Of a stretch of 64,000 nucleotides of DNA, positions 33,531 through 43,020 are shown piece by piece (the stretch's first letter is position 1; every line of letters begins with the position of its first letter). The DNA is taken from NCBI GenBank assembly GCA_035632315.1, contig DASQGZ010000047.1, forward strand, positions 1 to 64,000. The letters run 5' to 3'. The stretch comes from JAFDZW01 sp035632315. GTDB lineage: Bacteria > Bacteroidota > Ignavibacteria > Palsa-1295. Made by a program: the position numbers and the translations under genes. The notes under the pieces were generated by a model. That model saw only the letters and a list, made by a program, of their open reading frames with translations. It was not told where the DNA came from and ran no database searches.

Positions 33531-34493
33531 TTATTCTTCTGCCCAGAATCCCATCTTCGAAAATTTTTCTACACGGCGCTTCAGCGCTTTATCGCCGGTA
33601 AAACTATCGTTTCGCAGGATAGAGATCTCTTCGACAAGAATTTCCCGTACTGTTTCGTAGATCGTTGCTGTATCGCGATGTGCGCCGCCAAGCGGCTCGG
33701 GAATCACGCGATCGATAATACCGACGGCTAATAAATCGGGCGCCGTTAATTTCAATGCTTCGGCTGCCTGCTCTTTGAAACCCCAACTGCGCCACAAGAT
33801 CGACGAGCAGGATTCCGGCGAGATCACAGAATACCACGCATTCTCAAGCATCAGAATCCGATCTCCGATGCCGATGCCGAGCGCGCCGCCCGATGCGCCT
33901 TCGCCGATCACAACAATAACGATCGGTACTGCAAGTTTCGACATCTCATACAGATTTCGTGCGATCGCTTCTGCTTGCCCGCGCTCTTCCGCTTCGATAC
34001 CCGGAAAGGCACCGGGCGTATCCAAAAAACAAACGATCGGCTTATGAAATTTTTCGGCAAGCTTGAATAGACGCAACGCTTTTCGATATCCTTCGGGATT
34101 GGGCATACCGAAATTACGAAAGACATTCTGTTTCGTATCGCGCCCTTTCTGATGTCCGACAAGCATCACGGTACCAATGCCTTCGAGCGTACCGAAACCG
34201 CCCACGATCGCCGGGTCGTCACGCACGCCGCGGTCGCCATGCAACTCGATAAAGTCAGCGGTGAGGGCATTAATATAATCGAGTGTGTATGGTCGTTCGG
34301 GATGACGCGCTACCTGCACTCGCTGCCAGCGTGTAAGATTCGAAAAAATTTCTTTGCGAAGCTCATCGGCTTTTTCTTCCATTGCCGAGATCTCACTCGA
34401 AAGATCGACGCCTGTTGCAAGCCTGCGCATTTCATCGATCTTCGCTTCGAGATCGGTGATCGGCTTCTCAAAGTCTAACGTGACAGCAGCCAT
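33531..34493 (-). CDS. accA: acetyl-CoA carboxylase carboxyltransferase subunit alpha
   Basis: Alpha subunit of the carboxyltransferase that makes malonyl-CoA for fatty-acid synthesis. Diagnostic blocks: LHGDRGVRDDPAIVGGFGTL, VGHQKGRDTKQNVFRNFGMP, DTPGAFPGIEAEERGQAEAI and EGASGGALGIGIGD, followed by SVISPESCSSILW. At 320 residues it is the normal length. The partner accD is not in this window. Its start overlaps the SIMPL-protein stop by one base and the thioesterase follows 9 bases later. Confidence 0.97.
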   Translation of the reverse strand: MAAVTLDFEKPITDLEAKIDEMRRLATGVDLSSEISAMEEKADELRKEIFSNLTRWQRVQVARHPERPYTLDYINALTADFIELHGDRGVRDDPAIVGGFGTLEGIGTVMLVGHQKGRDTKQNVFRNFGMPNPEGYRKALRLFKLAEKFHKPIVCFLDTPGAFPGIEAEERGQAEAIARNLYEMSKLAVPIVIVVIGEGASGGALGIGIGDRILMLENAWYSVISPESCSSILWRSWGFKEQAAEALKLTAPDLLAVGIIDRVIPEPLGGAHRDTATIYETVREILVEEISILRNDSFTGDKALKRRVEKFSKMGFWAEE

Positions 34494-35191
34494 TATTTTA
34501 TAGAGAAGGTCACTTTCAAGGATGCCGAACGTTTGATCTTTTGAGCATTATTACCTGAAACGATCATCCCACGTCGCTCCTCTTCTTCTTCGCGCCCTAA
34601 TCCAGCCGCAGGGCTTGCTCCGAGATCGCCATCGGTAATCGTAACGATCTCGCCCAGTTTTCCACCCATTTGTTCAGCAAGATGCTCTGCCTTTTCGCGA
34701 GCATCGGAAAGCGCTTTTGCCTCTGCCTGATCTTCAAGATCGCCTTTCTTTGAAATCCCGTACGCGCTGATCGAGACATTGCTCGCACCGGCAAGCGTTC
34801 CGGCATCAATCACTTTCGGAACGTCAGAAAGCGACCGTACTTTAATATCATAGGTCGTCATCAGCCGGTAGCCTGCAAGATGCGGCGCAGCACCGCCCCC
34901 GCCTGCGGAGTAATCGTAACTCGGGTTAAGCGCTGTGCCTTGCTGCTCTATGTCGGATACTGCAACGCCACTGGCAGTTATTGCTCTCACAAGGCTTCGC
35001 CCGTTTTCATCACTGCGTGAAAAGACGCCTTGTGCTGTTTGGTCTTGAGCGGATATCATCATTGTCACCAGCGCATAGTCGGGTCGCGATTCGACACTTG
35101 CACTGCCAATAACGGTAACCGTTCGCTGAGCGGATGCAACCAGAGGTACAGCCGCCACAGCGAGTGCAAAAATGATCGTTCTAATTTTCAT
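34493..35191 (-). CDS. SIMPL-domain (DUF541) exported protein
   Basis: A 232-residue protein with a signal peptide (TIIFALAVAAVPLVASA) and a SIMPL domain: TVTVIGSASVESRPDYALVT, ALNPSYDYSA, YRLMTTYDIKVRSLSDVPKV and a C-terminal KRSASLKVTFSIK strand. SIMPL proteins such as BP26/YggE are periplasmic or outer-membrane associated, form ring-like oligomers and are linked to oxidative stress. It is the first gene upstream of accA, 39 bases after the polysaccharide operon. Confidence 0.88.
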   Translation of the reverse strand: MKIRTIIFALAVAAVPLVASAQRTVTVIGSASVESRPDYALVTMMISAQDQTAQGVFSRSDENGRSLVRAITASGVAVSDIEQQGTALNPSYDYSAGGGGAAPHLAGYRLMTTYDIKVRSLSDVPKVIDAGTLAGASNVSISAYGISKKGDLEDQAEAKALSDAREKAEHLAEQMGGKLGEIVTITDGDLGASPAAGLGREEEEERRGMIVSGNNAQKIKRSASLKVTFSIK

Positions 35192-35230
35192 AGTTATTTT
35201 GAGCTAAAAGTGAACACTGAACAACACGAG

Positions 35231-37255
35231 TTAGACCGTTTTGTTCGAGAACAATTTCCGTAGCAGAATCTCAAAATCCATTCCGAGCGAATGGTGTCTC
35301 GCATAATATATATTCATCTGCTCGATATCTTCGTTGCGCAAATAGCTGCCGACGGGTCCTGCCGCCACGTCGCAAAGACTGACCAGTCCCGATTTCGCAA
35401 GCAACTGATGCTCATTACCGGTTGTCCGAATACCGACAAGCGAACGTTTTCCGCGAAGCACCCGCACAAGTTCACCACGGAGCTTTTGTAAGCCCTCGCG
35501 TCGAAACACTACTGCCCCGATAAGAACGAAGGGGTAAGCGAATATACTTCCAATAATATCGACGAGCCGTTTGCCGATACGATGGCTCATTTTCTGGATA
35601 TTATATTCGAGCGGCATCAAGGCGAGCGATTCTGCACTTTCTGGCGGCTTAATGAGTTCGATCTTCGAACGAGAAAGCAGTACGTCACTTGCCTGCGGAA
35701 CAACGTTGAAACTCACTTCAAATGTCAGTTCTTCGGCTGATACAGATTGCATTGCTCTGAGCATATCGGAATAACTGAACGCTTCCGCAGGAAAAATAAC
35801 CTGTGTTATCTTTTCGTCACGGATAATACGCGGCAGCATCCCAAGATCGCCTTTTACGGTAATACCAGAAAGCACATTCGCCCCTATTTTCGTAAGATCA
35901 CGATCAATAAATCCGGCTAACCGGTAACGGCGCATAAAACCCGAAGAAAGAAGAAGTGCGGCAATGCGTTCCGCTTCCGCACCCGTTCCGGCAATAATTG
36001 TATTGCGAAGCACCGGCCGCGCTGTCCCTTCGCCGCCATACCTGATACGATCGATCAGTCGAAGCACAAACCTATAAAAGATCATTACAAGTCCGGCAAG
36101 CGCTGATGCAAGCAACACAAGCGTTCGGCTTGACGGGATCTCCTTAAAAAAATAGGTCATCGATGAGAGGATGATCAATATTGCCGGCATTGACATAAGG
36201 ACAGGCCGTGCACGACGGCGTTCACCTTGCGAATATGCACCAATCATCGAGTTGACGAGCAGTACGACAATTGCGGGAACAACGATCGCCCACGGATAGT
36301 CAGCCTTTGGTAAACCAAAAAATGAAAGGAGTAAATATTTCGTAACAACGAACACTGAAATCATCGTCAGGAGAAAATCGCCTGAGGCAAGAATGATCGC
36401 GCCGCGGTACTTCTTCAACAACGCGATGAACGACCTGGCCATAATCCCAAGCCGTAGCAAAACCGTGAACAACGGGCTTGACCCGTAGTGTTTCCTCACG
36501 AAGATATGCATCGCTTCGTAAAAGACCTGCACTTCATTGATCACACTGCGCCGCGTCGATTCGCCTTTGAAATGAACTGTCGACGTGGAATGTACATAAT
36601 ACACTTTGAAACCGGCTTGCTTTATCCGATAACACAGATCAATATCTTCGCCGTACATAAAATAATCCTCATCGAAGCCGCTTGTCTTCTCGTATGCTGC
36701 ACGTGAGATCATCATAAACGCACCGGCAAGCGCATCGATCTCGTATGTTTCATCCGTCGACAGATATGTGAGATTATACTGTGCAAATCTCGGTGAATTA
36801 GGAAAGAATGACGAGAGTCCGAAAAGCTTGGTGAAGCTCGCCCACGGCGTCGGAAACCCGCGTCGGCACGATATCTGAAATGACCCATCAGCATTGAGCA
36901 GTTTGCATCCAGAGACACCGGCATCGGGATGGACACGCATAAAATCCGTCATCGCACGAAGGGTATCCTCGCCAACGATCGTATCGGGATTAAGAATAAG
37001 CAAATAATCCCCCTGTGCCTGCTTCATCGCAATATTATTTGCTTTACCAAATCCGAGATTTTCTTCGAGTGCGATAAGCCTTACATCAGGGAATGACGCC
37101 CTGACCATCTCAGCACTACCATCACGCGACGCATTATCAACGACAAATATCTCGCCTGCCAGACCGCCGAAGGCAAGAGAGCGACGGACGCTTTCGAGCG
37201 CTCCGCGCAAAAACTCGCGGACATTATAATTAACGATGATGACGGAAATATCCAC
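35231..37255 (-). CDS. GT2 glycosyltransferase fused to a degenerate polyprenyl phosphoglycosyltransferase
   Basis: A 674-residue fusion. Residues 1-240 are a rhamnosyltransferase-type GT2 domain (VIIVNYNVREFL, VVDNASRDGSAEMV, ILNPDTIVGED, GYDEDYF-like GFDEDYFMYGEDIDLCYRIK). Residues 290-400 hold several membrane helices, about 420-530 a nucleotide-binding-like domain (NTIIAGTGAEAERIAALLLS), and about 560-674 a phosphoglycosyltransferase remnant (KRLVDIIGSIFAYPF, GKRSLVGIRTTG, AKSGLVSLCDVAAGPVG, YYARHHSLGMDFEILLR). The KFRSM and Asp-Glu catalytic pair of real initiating transferases are missing. It is the last gene of the polysaccharide operon; the PGT part may serve as a membrane anchor. Confidence 0.85.
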   Translation of the reverse strand: MDISVIIVNYNVREFLRGALESVRRSLAFGGLAGEIFVVDNASRDGSAEMVRASFPDVRLIALEENLGFGKANNIAMKQAQGDYLLILNPDTIVGEDTLRAMTDFMRVHPDAGVSGCKLLNADGSFQISCRRGFPTPWASFTKLFGLSSFFPNSPRFAQYNLTYLSTDETYEIDALAGAFMMISRAAYEKTSGFDEDYFMYGEDIDLCYRIKQAGFKVYYVHSTSTVHFKGESTRRSVINEVQVFYEAMHIFVRKHYGSSPLFTVLLRLGIMARSFIALLKKYRGAIILASGDFLLTMISVFVVTKYLLLSFFGLPKADYPWAIVVPAIVVLLVNSMIGAYSQGERRRARPVLMSMPAILIILSSMTYFFKEIPSSRTLVLLASALAGLVMIFYRFVLRLIDRIRYGGEGTARPVLRNTIIAGTGAEAERIAALLLSSGFMRRYRLAGFIDRDLTKIGANVLSGITVKGDLGMLPRIIRDEKITQVIFPAEAFSYSDMLRAMQSVSAEELTFEVSFNVVPQASDVLLSRSKIELIKPPESAESLALMPLEYNIQKMSHRIGKRLVDIIGSIFAYPFVLIGAVVFRREGLQKLRGELVRVLRGKRSLVGIRTTGNEHQLLAKSGLVSLCDVAAGPVGSYLRNEDIEQMNIYYARHHSLGMDFEILLRKLFSNKTV

Positions 37256-37273
37256 CGGTGATATTTCTGATAA

Positions 37274-38017
37274 TTACAACTCTCCAGAGATCGCTTTGAG
37301 CTTTAGCTTCCAAACAAGCAGCATTGCCTCTCGGACGATCGACTTATTCATCTTGCTTGTCCCCGCACGGCGATCGACAAAAACGATCGGGATCTCTTTG
37401 ATCTTGAATTTTTTTCTCCACGCGCGGAAATTCATTTCGATCTGAAATGAATACCCATTCGAATGAATACTATTAAGATCGATCGCTTCGAGTACTTCGC
37501 GGCGAAAGCATTTGAACCCACCGGTTGCATCGTAGACTTTAATTCCAGTTACCAGCCGAGCGTATTTATTTGCATAATACGAAAGTAATAAACGACGCAG
37601 CGGCCAATTCGCAACATTCGCGCCGGTGATATACCGCGAACCGAGCACAAGATCATAGGATTGTATCTCGCGAAGAAAATTGGGGATCTCTTCGGGATCG
37701 TGTGAAAAATCGGCATCCATTTCGAACAAATAATCGAATTGATGTTCGAGCCCGTATTTAAAACCCGCAACATAAGCCGTACCAAGCCCCATTTTACCTG
37801 ATCGCGATACAAGGTGCAACCGTTCGGGGCCGATTGTACTGTCAGCCTGCAGCCGCCGTACAATATCGGCGGTGCCATCAGGTGAATTATCGTCAACGAT
37901 CAACACGGAAAGCGCAACATCAGGCGTTCTTCGCTCCTGCTCGAGAACAGCGCGAATAATATTCTCGGCATTATCCGCTTCGTTATACGTCGGTATGATA
38001 ATGAGGGCACGTTTCAT
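37274..38017 (-). CDS. polyprenol monophosphomannose synthase-like GT2
   Basis: A 247-residue GT2 enzyme of the Dpm1 type: IIPTYNEADNAENIIRAVLE, LIVDDNSPDGTADIVRRLQA and EMDADFSHDPEEIPNFLREI (DAD metal motif), then GSRYITGANVANWPLRRLL and GGFKCFRREVLEAI. It should transfer a hexose from a nucleotide sugar to a polyprenyl phosphate carrier. The product could feed the GT39-like enzyme in the same operon. It has no C-terminal membrane helices. The start overlaps the aminotransferase stop by 4 bases. Confidence 0.92.
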   Translation of the reverse strand: MKRALIIIPTYNEADNAENIIRAVLEQERRTPDVALSVLIVDDNSPDGTADIVRRLQADSTIGPERLHLVSRSGKMGLGTAYVAGFKYGLEHQFDYLFEMDADFSHDPEEIPNFLREIQSYDLVLGSRYITGANVANWPLRRLLLSYYANKYARLVTGIKVYDATGGFKCFRREVLEAIDLNSIHSNGYSFQIEMNFRAWRKKFKIKEIPIVFVDRRAGTSKMNKSIVREAMLLVWKLKLKAISGEL

Positions 38018-39162
38018 CCCGCTGCTCCCTGAACAACGTCTATGATTTTGGATGAAATATACTCAGTATCCTCATCTGTCAGTTCCGCGTGCATCGGAAG
38101 CGACAAAATATGTGCCGATGCAAACTCGGCATTTGGAAAATCGCCATGCTTCCCTCCATAGGAGGAATATGCGGGCTGGAGATGAAGCGGGATCGGGTAA
38201 TATATTGCCGTCGGGATACCTTTTTTCTTCAAACTCGAATGGACGTCATCCCGATTTGATCTCACGACAATAGAATACTGATGCCAAATATGTTCGGCGC
38301 GATGATCAATGACCGGTGTTTTGATGATTTCGGGATACGTGGCAAAACATTCCGAATATACGGCTGCTATTTCCCTGCGGCGAGCATTCCACTCATCGAG
38401 ATATTTCAATTTGACGTCGAGGACCGCTGCCTGAACAGAATCAAGCCGTGAGTTCACGCCAAGCCGGTCGTGGTGATAGGTTACTGACGCACCATGATTA
38501 CATACCGAGCGCGCAGTCTCTGCCAGTTTATCGTTATTTGATACGATCATTCCGCCATCTCCGTAAGCGCCGAGATTTTTTGATGGATAGAATGAAATAC
38601 ACGAAAGATCGCCGAACGTACAAACTTTTTTTCCATCCCATGAAGCTCCGATCGCTTGCGCGGCGTCTTCGATGACATATATATTGTGCGCATCGGCAAT
38701 CTCCATTATGCGAGTAATATTCGCAGGCTGTCCGAACAAATGAACAGGAAGGATCGCTTTCGTACGCGGAGTGATTCGCTGTTCGATCTCCTCAACATTA
38801 ATATTAAATGTATCCGGATCGATATCGACATAGACAGGCTTCGCCCCAAGCAATGCGATCGTCTCCGTCGTTGCAACGAAGGTGAATGGCGTAGTAATGA
38901 CCTCATCGCCCGGCTTGATCCCGACCGTCATCAGCGCGATCTGAAGCGCATCAGTCCCTGATGCACAGCCGATAGCATGGCGGACGCCGAGAAAGGCTTC
39001 CATATTGCGTTCGAATTGTTTTACGGCAGGACCGTTAATAAATGCCCCGCTTGTCAGTATGCCTGAGATGGCGCTATCGATTTCCGACTGATAACGACGA
39101 TACTGACCGACGACATCGACCATTTGAATTGTTCTGTTTTGCTGCTCTGCCATGACGCTCAT
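38014..39162 (-). CDS. DegT/DnrJ/EryC1/StrS sugar aminotransferase
   Basis: A 382-residue PLP enzyme that aminates keto-sugar nucleotides. The fold opening VDVVGQYRRYQSEIDSAISG, HAIGCASGTDALQIALMTVG and TPFTFVATTETI are family landmarks; the PLP lysine is in SFYPSKNLGAYGDGGM, and RLGVNSRLDSVQAAVLDVKL completes the pattern. The aminated sugar (for example a 3- or 4-amino-hexose) is not predictable. No 4,6-dehydratase gene is in the operon, so the keto-sugar must come from elsewhere or from the UDP-sugar dehydrogenase product. Confidence 0.93.
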   Translation of the reverse strand: MSVMAEQQNRTIQMVDVVGQYRRYQSEIDSAISGILTSGAFINGPAVKQFERNMEAFLGVRHAIGCASGTDALQIALMTVGIKPGDEVITTPFTFVATTETIALLGAKPVYVDIDPDTFNINVEEIEQRITPRTKAILPVHLFGQPANITRIMEIADAHNIYVIEDAAQAIGASWDGKKVCTFGDLSCISFYPSKNLGAYGDGGMIVSNNDKLAETARSVCNHGASVTYHHDRLGVNSRLDSVQAAVLDVKLKYLDEWNARRREIAAVYSECFATYPEIIKTPVIDHRAEHIWHQYSIVVRSNRDDVHSSLKKKGIPTAIYYPIPLHLQPAYSSYGGKHGDFPNAEFASAHILSLPMHAELTDEDTEYISSKIIDVVQGAAG

Positions 39163-39164
39163 TT

Positions 39165-40592
39165 TTATGCTTGCCCTTTCCCTTTCAACATCATATATGC
39201 TGTTCGCAGTAAGATCTTAATATCGAGTCTGAACGAGATCGACTCTATATACATCAGATCATGTTTAAGACGATTTCGTACATCATCCAAATTTTCATCA
39301 TATTTATCAACCATCGCCTGATAAAGTCCCGTTATACCGGGGCGCACTTTCAAACGACGGCGATAATATGGGATGTCTAGGCTCAATTGCTTTACAAAAA
39401 ACTCCCGCTCCGGTCTTGGCCCGACGAGAGACATATCGCCTCTGAGAACATTCCAAAACTGAGGCACTTCGTCAAGATGCGTTTTGCGGAGAAATTTTCC
39501 GAAGGGCGTCACGCGAGGGTCATTCTTTTGTGCCCACTGTGGTCCACCCTTTTCCGCATCCTCTGACATAGAACGAAACTTAAATATTTGAAAGATCGTC
39601 CCGTTCTTGCCAACACGCTCCTGTGAATAAATAACAGGCCCTCGTGATGTCAGTCTCACTGCCAACGCAACAATAAGCCAAAGCGGTAGACCGATCACCA
39701 GGACACAAGCGCTTACTACAATATCAAGAATTCGTTTCGCCGCTTCCTCCCAGGGGCGCATTAATTCCGGATTGATGTCGATCAGCGGAAAGCCATATAT
39801 TTCGCGGGTTCGCGCTTGTCCGGAAATAATGTCATACAGATCGGGCATGATTTTCAGCCCTATATTTTGACCTGAAAGTCGACCGACAAGATCGAGCAAT
39901 CGTTCATGTTCACCGGAATCGAGAGCGATCAGCACCTCTTTGACTTTCTCTCGTTCGATCACTTGTTCGATCTCGGCGTATGACCCCACCCGATGTAACC
40001 CCGAAGCCTTAACGGCATCTTCTGTTCCGTTCGTGTTGACATAACCGATCACCTGATACCCGAGCCGACGAGCTTTCGAAAGATTCTGTGCAAGTTGAGT
40101 AGCCTTTGCCGTTTCACCCACGATCAGTGCGCTGCGCATACCGATTCCGGCTTCAAGTAGTCGGCGCTGGGAATAGCGTACAAGCAAACGCACTGTAACC
40201 ACAAGGATCGAAATACAGCAAAAGTAGATCAGCCCGAGTAATCGCGGATCGTTCTGTTTCGGGAAGCTGTCACTCATTTCCGACGGACGTGTCAATATCA
40301 GCACCATAAAAGCGAGCACGCCAAAACCGAGTGTTTTGAGGATCGTTACGATCTCATCGAAGATTGGCCGAACATACCACGAGCGGTATAATCCAAAAAA
40401 CAGAAACGCTGCAAGCCAAAACAGATAAATATTCAACGATATCATGATCGGCGAACCTAAGCCGATTTCTAGACCGGGCCGAACGACGAACCACCCCGAA
40501 TGCAGACGCAGCCAATAAAATAAGATCCACGCGGCGTTAATGGCAAGAAAATCGCCGATCAGGAGCGTGATCATTTCTTTGCGTCTGGTCAT
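39165..40592 (-). CDS. undecaprenyl-phosphate sugar phosphotransferase (WbaP/WcaJ type)
   Basis: The initiating transferase of the polysaccharide unit (475 residues). N-terminal membrane helices (to about 120) are followed by a CoA-binding-like Rossmann domain (ALIVGETAKATQLAQNLSKA) and the catalytic domain: KRILDIVVSACVLVIGLPLW, VYSQERVGKNG-like VIYSQERVGKNGTIFQIFKF, RKTHLDEVPQFWNVLRGDMS, LVGPRPEREFFVKQL, and the closing KVRPGITGLYQ. All catalytic features, including the Asp-Glu pair, are intact, unlike the fusion at 35231-37255. It adds a sugar-1-phosphate to undecaprenyl phosphate. Confidence 0.95.
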   Translation of the reverse strand: MTRRKEMITLLIGDFLAINAAWILFYWLRLHSGWFVVRPGLEIGLGSPIMISLNIYLFWLAAFLFFGLYRSWYVRPIFDEIVTILKTLGFGVLAFMVLILTRPSEMSDSFPKQNDPRLLGLIYFCCISILVVTVRLLVRYSQRRLLEAGIGMRSALIVGETAKATQLAQNLSKARRLGYQVIGYVNTNGTEDAVKASGLHRVGSYAEIEQVIEREKVKEVLIALDSGEHERLLDLVGRLSGQNIGLKIMPDLYDIISGQARTREIYGFPLIDINPELMRPWEEAAKRILDIVVSACVLVIGLPLWLIVALAVRLTSRGPVIYSQERVGKNGTIFQIFKFRSMSEDAEKGGPQWAQKNDPRVTPFGKFLRKTHLDEVPQFWNVLRGDMSLVGPRPEREFFVKQLSLDIPYYRRRLKVRPGITGLYQAMVDKYDENLDDVRNRLKHDLMYIESISFRLDIKILLRTAYMMLKGKGQA

Positions 40593-41791
40593 AATGCGCT
40601 GCCCAAACCGTGGCTTTTATGAACTGATCCGCGAGACGATGAACGCCATATTTCTTCATCGGAGCGTGTGATGTATTTAATTGTGCCAACAACATATGCT
40701 GCATTCATCACGAAAAGCCACGACAATTGACGCAATACCGGTATGCTCACACCCGCCATTTCTGCAGCAAAACCGATGAGTGCAAATCCTGAGATAACTG
40801 CCGCACAAATTAAAATCACTTTATATATCAAGAGAGATGTCACAGCAAAACCAAGCGTTGCCAGTCCGACGAGAGTGAGAGCAAAAAAAGGACTTGACCA
40901 GCGAAGTAATTTATGTGACCATAAAATAAATGCCGTCCTCCCTGCACGAGGAAGGATCAGCTTCGGGAAAAATGCAAAGGTATGGTATCCTCGCGACGCA
41001 AAGCGTGACTTCCGACGAAACTCTTCACGAAGCGTTCGCGCAAATCTCTCGGTTGCGATCGAACGCTGCTCAAAAGCGACTCGATGATTCTTATCGAGAA
41101 CCGAGAGGACCATATACAGATCATCGTGAACTAATGTATCAGGAAGCGGCTGCCAAAGCGAGCGGCGCACGGTATAATTACATCCGGCGAGCCCCACAGT
41201 CGAATAAAACCGTGATTCGCTATCGCGAATTTGCTGCTCGAGTGTCAGGTATTCACGCTCGGAAGCAAAGAGTGACGATCGGTCAGCGCTACCGATCTCG
41301 TATGATCCTGCTACCGCACCGATAGTGTTGTCAATATAATGAGAGACCTGCGCTGCAAGCGCGTTCGGCGCCAATTCTATGTCCGCATCGATGAAAAAAA
41401 GTATTTCCCCGGTTGACAGAGAAATAATATCATTCAATACAGTGATCTTGCCTCGTTGCTCACTGTACAAATGCAACCTGAAAATTGGAGAAAGAGACTG
41501 ATACGATTTCAGAATTTCATTCGTCCGATCTGTCGAACCATCGGAACCGATGATGATCTCTAAACGATCTCGGGGATAATCAAGCGCCAACACTGAATCG
41601 ATGCATCGCTCGATCACTTTCTCCTCGTTGTGAACAGATAAAATGACTGAAACTGTAGGCCGGTAGGACTCGTCATTCGACAACGGCCTCGGAAACCACA
41701 TTGCAAGTAACCTGATCACGAGCGGGTAGAACAGATAGCAATATCCGACTGCCGCAAGACAGAAAATAATCCCGATATTCAAGAATGCCAT
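40589..41791 (-). CDS. membrane GT2 glycosyltransferase
   Basis: A processive-type or membrane-anchored GT2 enzyme (400 residues): one N-terminal helix, the A domain with VSVILSVHNEEKVIERCIDS, IIIGSDGSTDRTNEILKSYQ and FIDADIELAPNAL (DxD-like), FASEREYLTLEQQIRDSES and a receptor-side YTVRRSLWQPLPDTLVHDDL, then three C-terminal helices. It resembles PgaC/hyaluronan-synthase-like enzymes without the QxxRW motif being clear (QRSIATERFARTLREEFRRK region). It extends the lipid-linked sugar. It overlaps its neighbours by a few bases on both sides. Confidence 0.88.
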   Translation of the reverse strand: MAFLNIGIIFCLAAVGYCYLFYPLVIRLLAMWFPRPLSNDESYRPTVSVILSVHNEEKVIERCIDSVLALDYPRDRLEIIIGSDGSTDRTNEILKSYQSLSPIFRLHLYSEQRGKITVLNDIISLSTGEILFFIDADIELAPNALAAQVSHYIDNTIGAVAGSYEIGSADRSSLFASEREYLTLEQQIRDSESRFYSTVGLAGCNYTVRRSLWQPLPDTLVHDDLYMVLSVLDKNHRVAFEQRSIATERFARTLREEFRRKSRFASRGYHTFAFFPKLILPRAGRTAFILWSHKLLRWSSPFFALTLVGLATLGFAVTSLLIYKVILICAAVISGFALIGFAAEMAGVSIPVLRQLSWLFVMNAAYVVGTIKYITRSDEEIWRSSSRGSVHKSHGLGSAL

Positions 41792-42996
41792 TACGATCTT
41801 TCCAAAACGCCTTCATAGACTTTCACGAACTCTTGTGCGATACGCTGCCAGGAATACTCATCCTCCGTTAATTTCCTTGCATTAGCACCGATCTGTGCTC
41901 GTAACGGGGCATCACGAAGTAATCGCAATACTGAAATTGCGAACGATTCGGCATCATCGCGAAGAAATAAATGCGTGCCGTCTGTCCCTTTATTCCCCTC
42001 AGCGCCAATGCGAGTCGAAACGACAGCCTTTCCTGCTGCAAAGAAATCCAGCAGTTTTAGCCGCATTCCACTGCCTACTCGGAGTGGGCATACCAGCACC
42101 TTTGCTTTCGCCAGAAACGGGCGAATGTCAGGTACCCGCCCGTAGAGCTTGATACGTCCTTGAGAATGATGCGCTATCGCCCCAAGCCGCTCGGTGCCCG
42201 AGCCAATAATGTCAAAGCCTATATTTGGCTCGTCCTCAACAATTTTAGGGAAGATTTCCTTCGCAAAAAACGTGACAGCATCTAAATTGGGCTCCCAATC
42301 CATCCCGCCAACCCACAGAACTCTATTCTCTTCCAATTCAACCGGTTGCGGATTGTAATAATCCGTATCAACCCCGGCAGATATGAGTTTATAGCGAGCC
42401 ATGGGGGCATAGTTCTTCATTTGTGCCTCGTCTTCAGGGGTGATGGCAACGACGATATCGTGTCCTGCGATGATCTTCGTTTCTTCGGCAAGCATCCTCT
42501 TTGCGTGCATGTTCGCAACGATTTTTGCAAAGGGATTTCTCGTATTCTGGGCAAACCGACGGTAGATTAATGTTTCAAAATTATGTTGCCGTAAAACAAT
42601 TGGCAGAGAATAATTTTCTTTTATCCACATCCCGTACTTGCCCATATGTGAAGCATCAATATGAACAAGATCGAATTTAGACTCGTCTAATAATCTCTTA
42701 ATGAGCGAAAACATTTCGGGCATCATTCGTCGTTCGATCGGGTAAGCACCCGTGAAGATCGTTCGAATAAGCGTGCGTGATCGAGACGGTAATGGTTTTG
42801 AAACAAGCTCGATGCGGCAAAAGCGTTGAAGTTCTTCGATTCCTGCTCGAGTTATCTCAGGATCGGGATCCGGAAATGTGACGAACGTGATCTCATGCCC
42901 AAGCTTCGCGATCGCTTCGGTCGGCTTATAAATACCGATCGCCCCGCCATCAACCAGCGGAAATGGAAAACGAGGTGAAAGCTGAAGAATACGCAA
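41791..42996 (-). CDS. GT4 family glycosyltransferase
   Basis: A retaining glycosyltransferase of the GT-B fold (401 residues). N-terminal ILQLSPRFPFPLVDGGAIGI and HEITFVTFPDPDPEITRAGI; the donor-binding half has VLWVGGMDWEPNLDAVTFFA, GRVPDIRPFLAKAKVLVCPL and RVGSGMRLKLLDFFAAGKAV, with the E-x7-E-like region before it. The sugar donor is unknown. The stop codon overlaps the next gene's start (41791), so it is tightly coupled within the operon. Confidence 0.92.
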   Translation of the reverse strand: MRILQLSPRFPFPLVDGGAIGIYKPTEAIAKLGHEITFVTFPDPDPEITRAGIEELQRFCRIELVSKPLPSRSRTLIRTIFTGAYPIERRMMPEMFSLIKRLLDESKFDLVHIDASHMGKYGMWIKENYSLPIVLRQHNFETLIYRRFAQNTRNPFAKIVANMHAKRMLAEETKIIAGHDIVVAITPEDEAQMKNYAPMARYKLISAGVDTDYYNPQPVELEENRVLWVGGMDWEPNLDAVTFFAKEIFPKIVEDEPNIGFDIIGSGTERLGAIAHHSQGRIKLYGRVPDIRPFLAKAKVLVCPLRVGSGMRLKLLDFFAAGKAVVSTRIGAEGNKGTDGTHLFLRDDAESFAISVLRLLRDAPLRAQIGANARKLTEDEYSWQRIAQEFVKVYEGVLERS

Positions 42997-43020
42997 ATAG
43001 GTTGCTGCGTTACTTATTGG

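Noticed and set aside
36000..37255. Two separate genes (GT2 and sugar transferase) instead of a fusion
   Set aside because: The frame is open throughout with no stop or clear internal start between the domains, and the linker contains membrane helices in the same frame.
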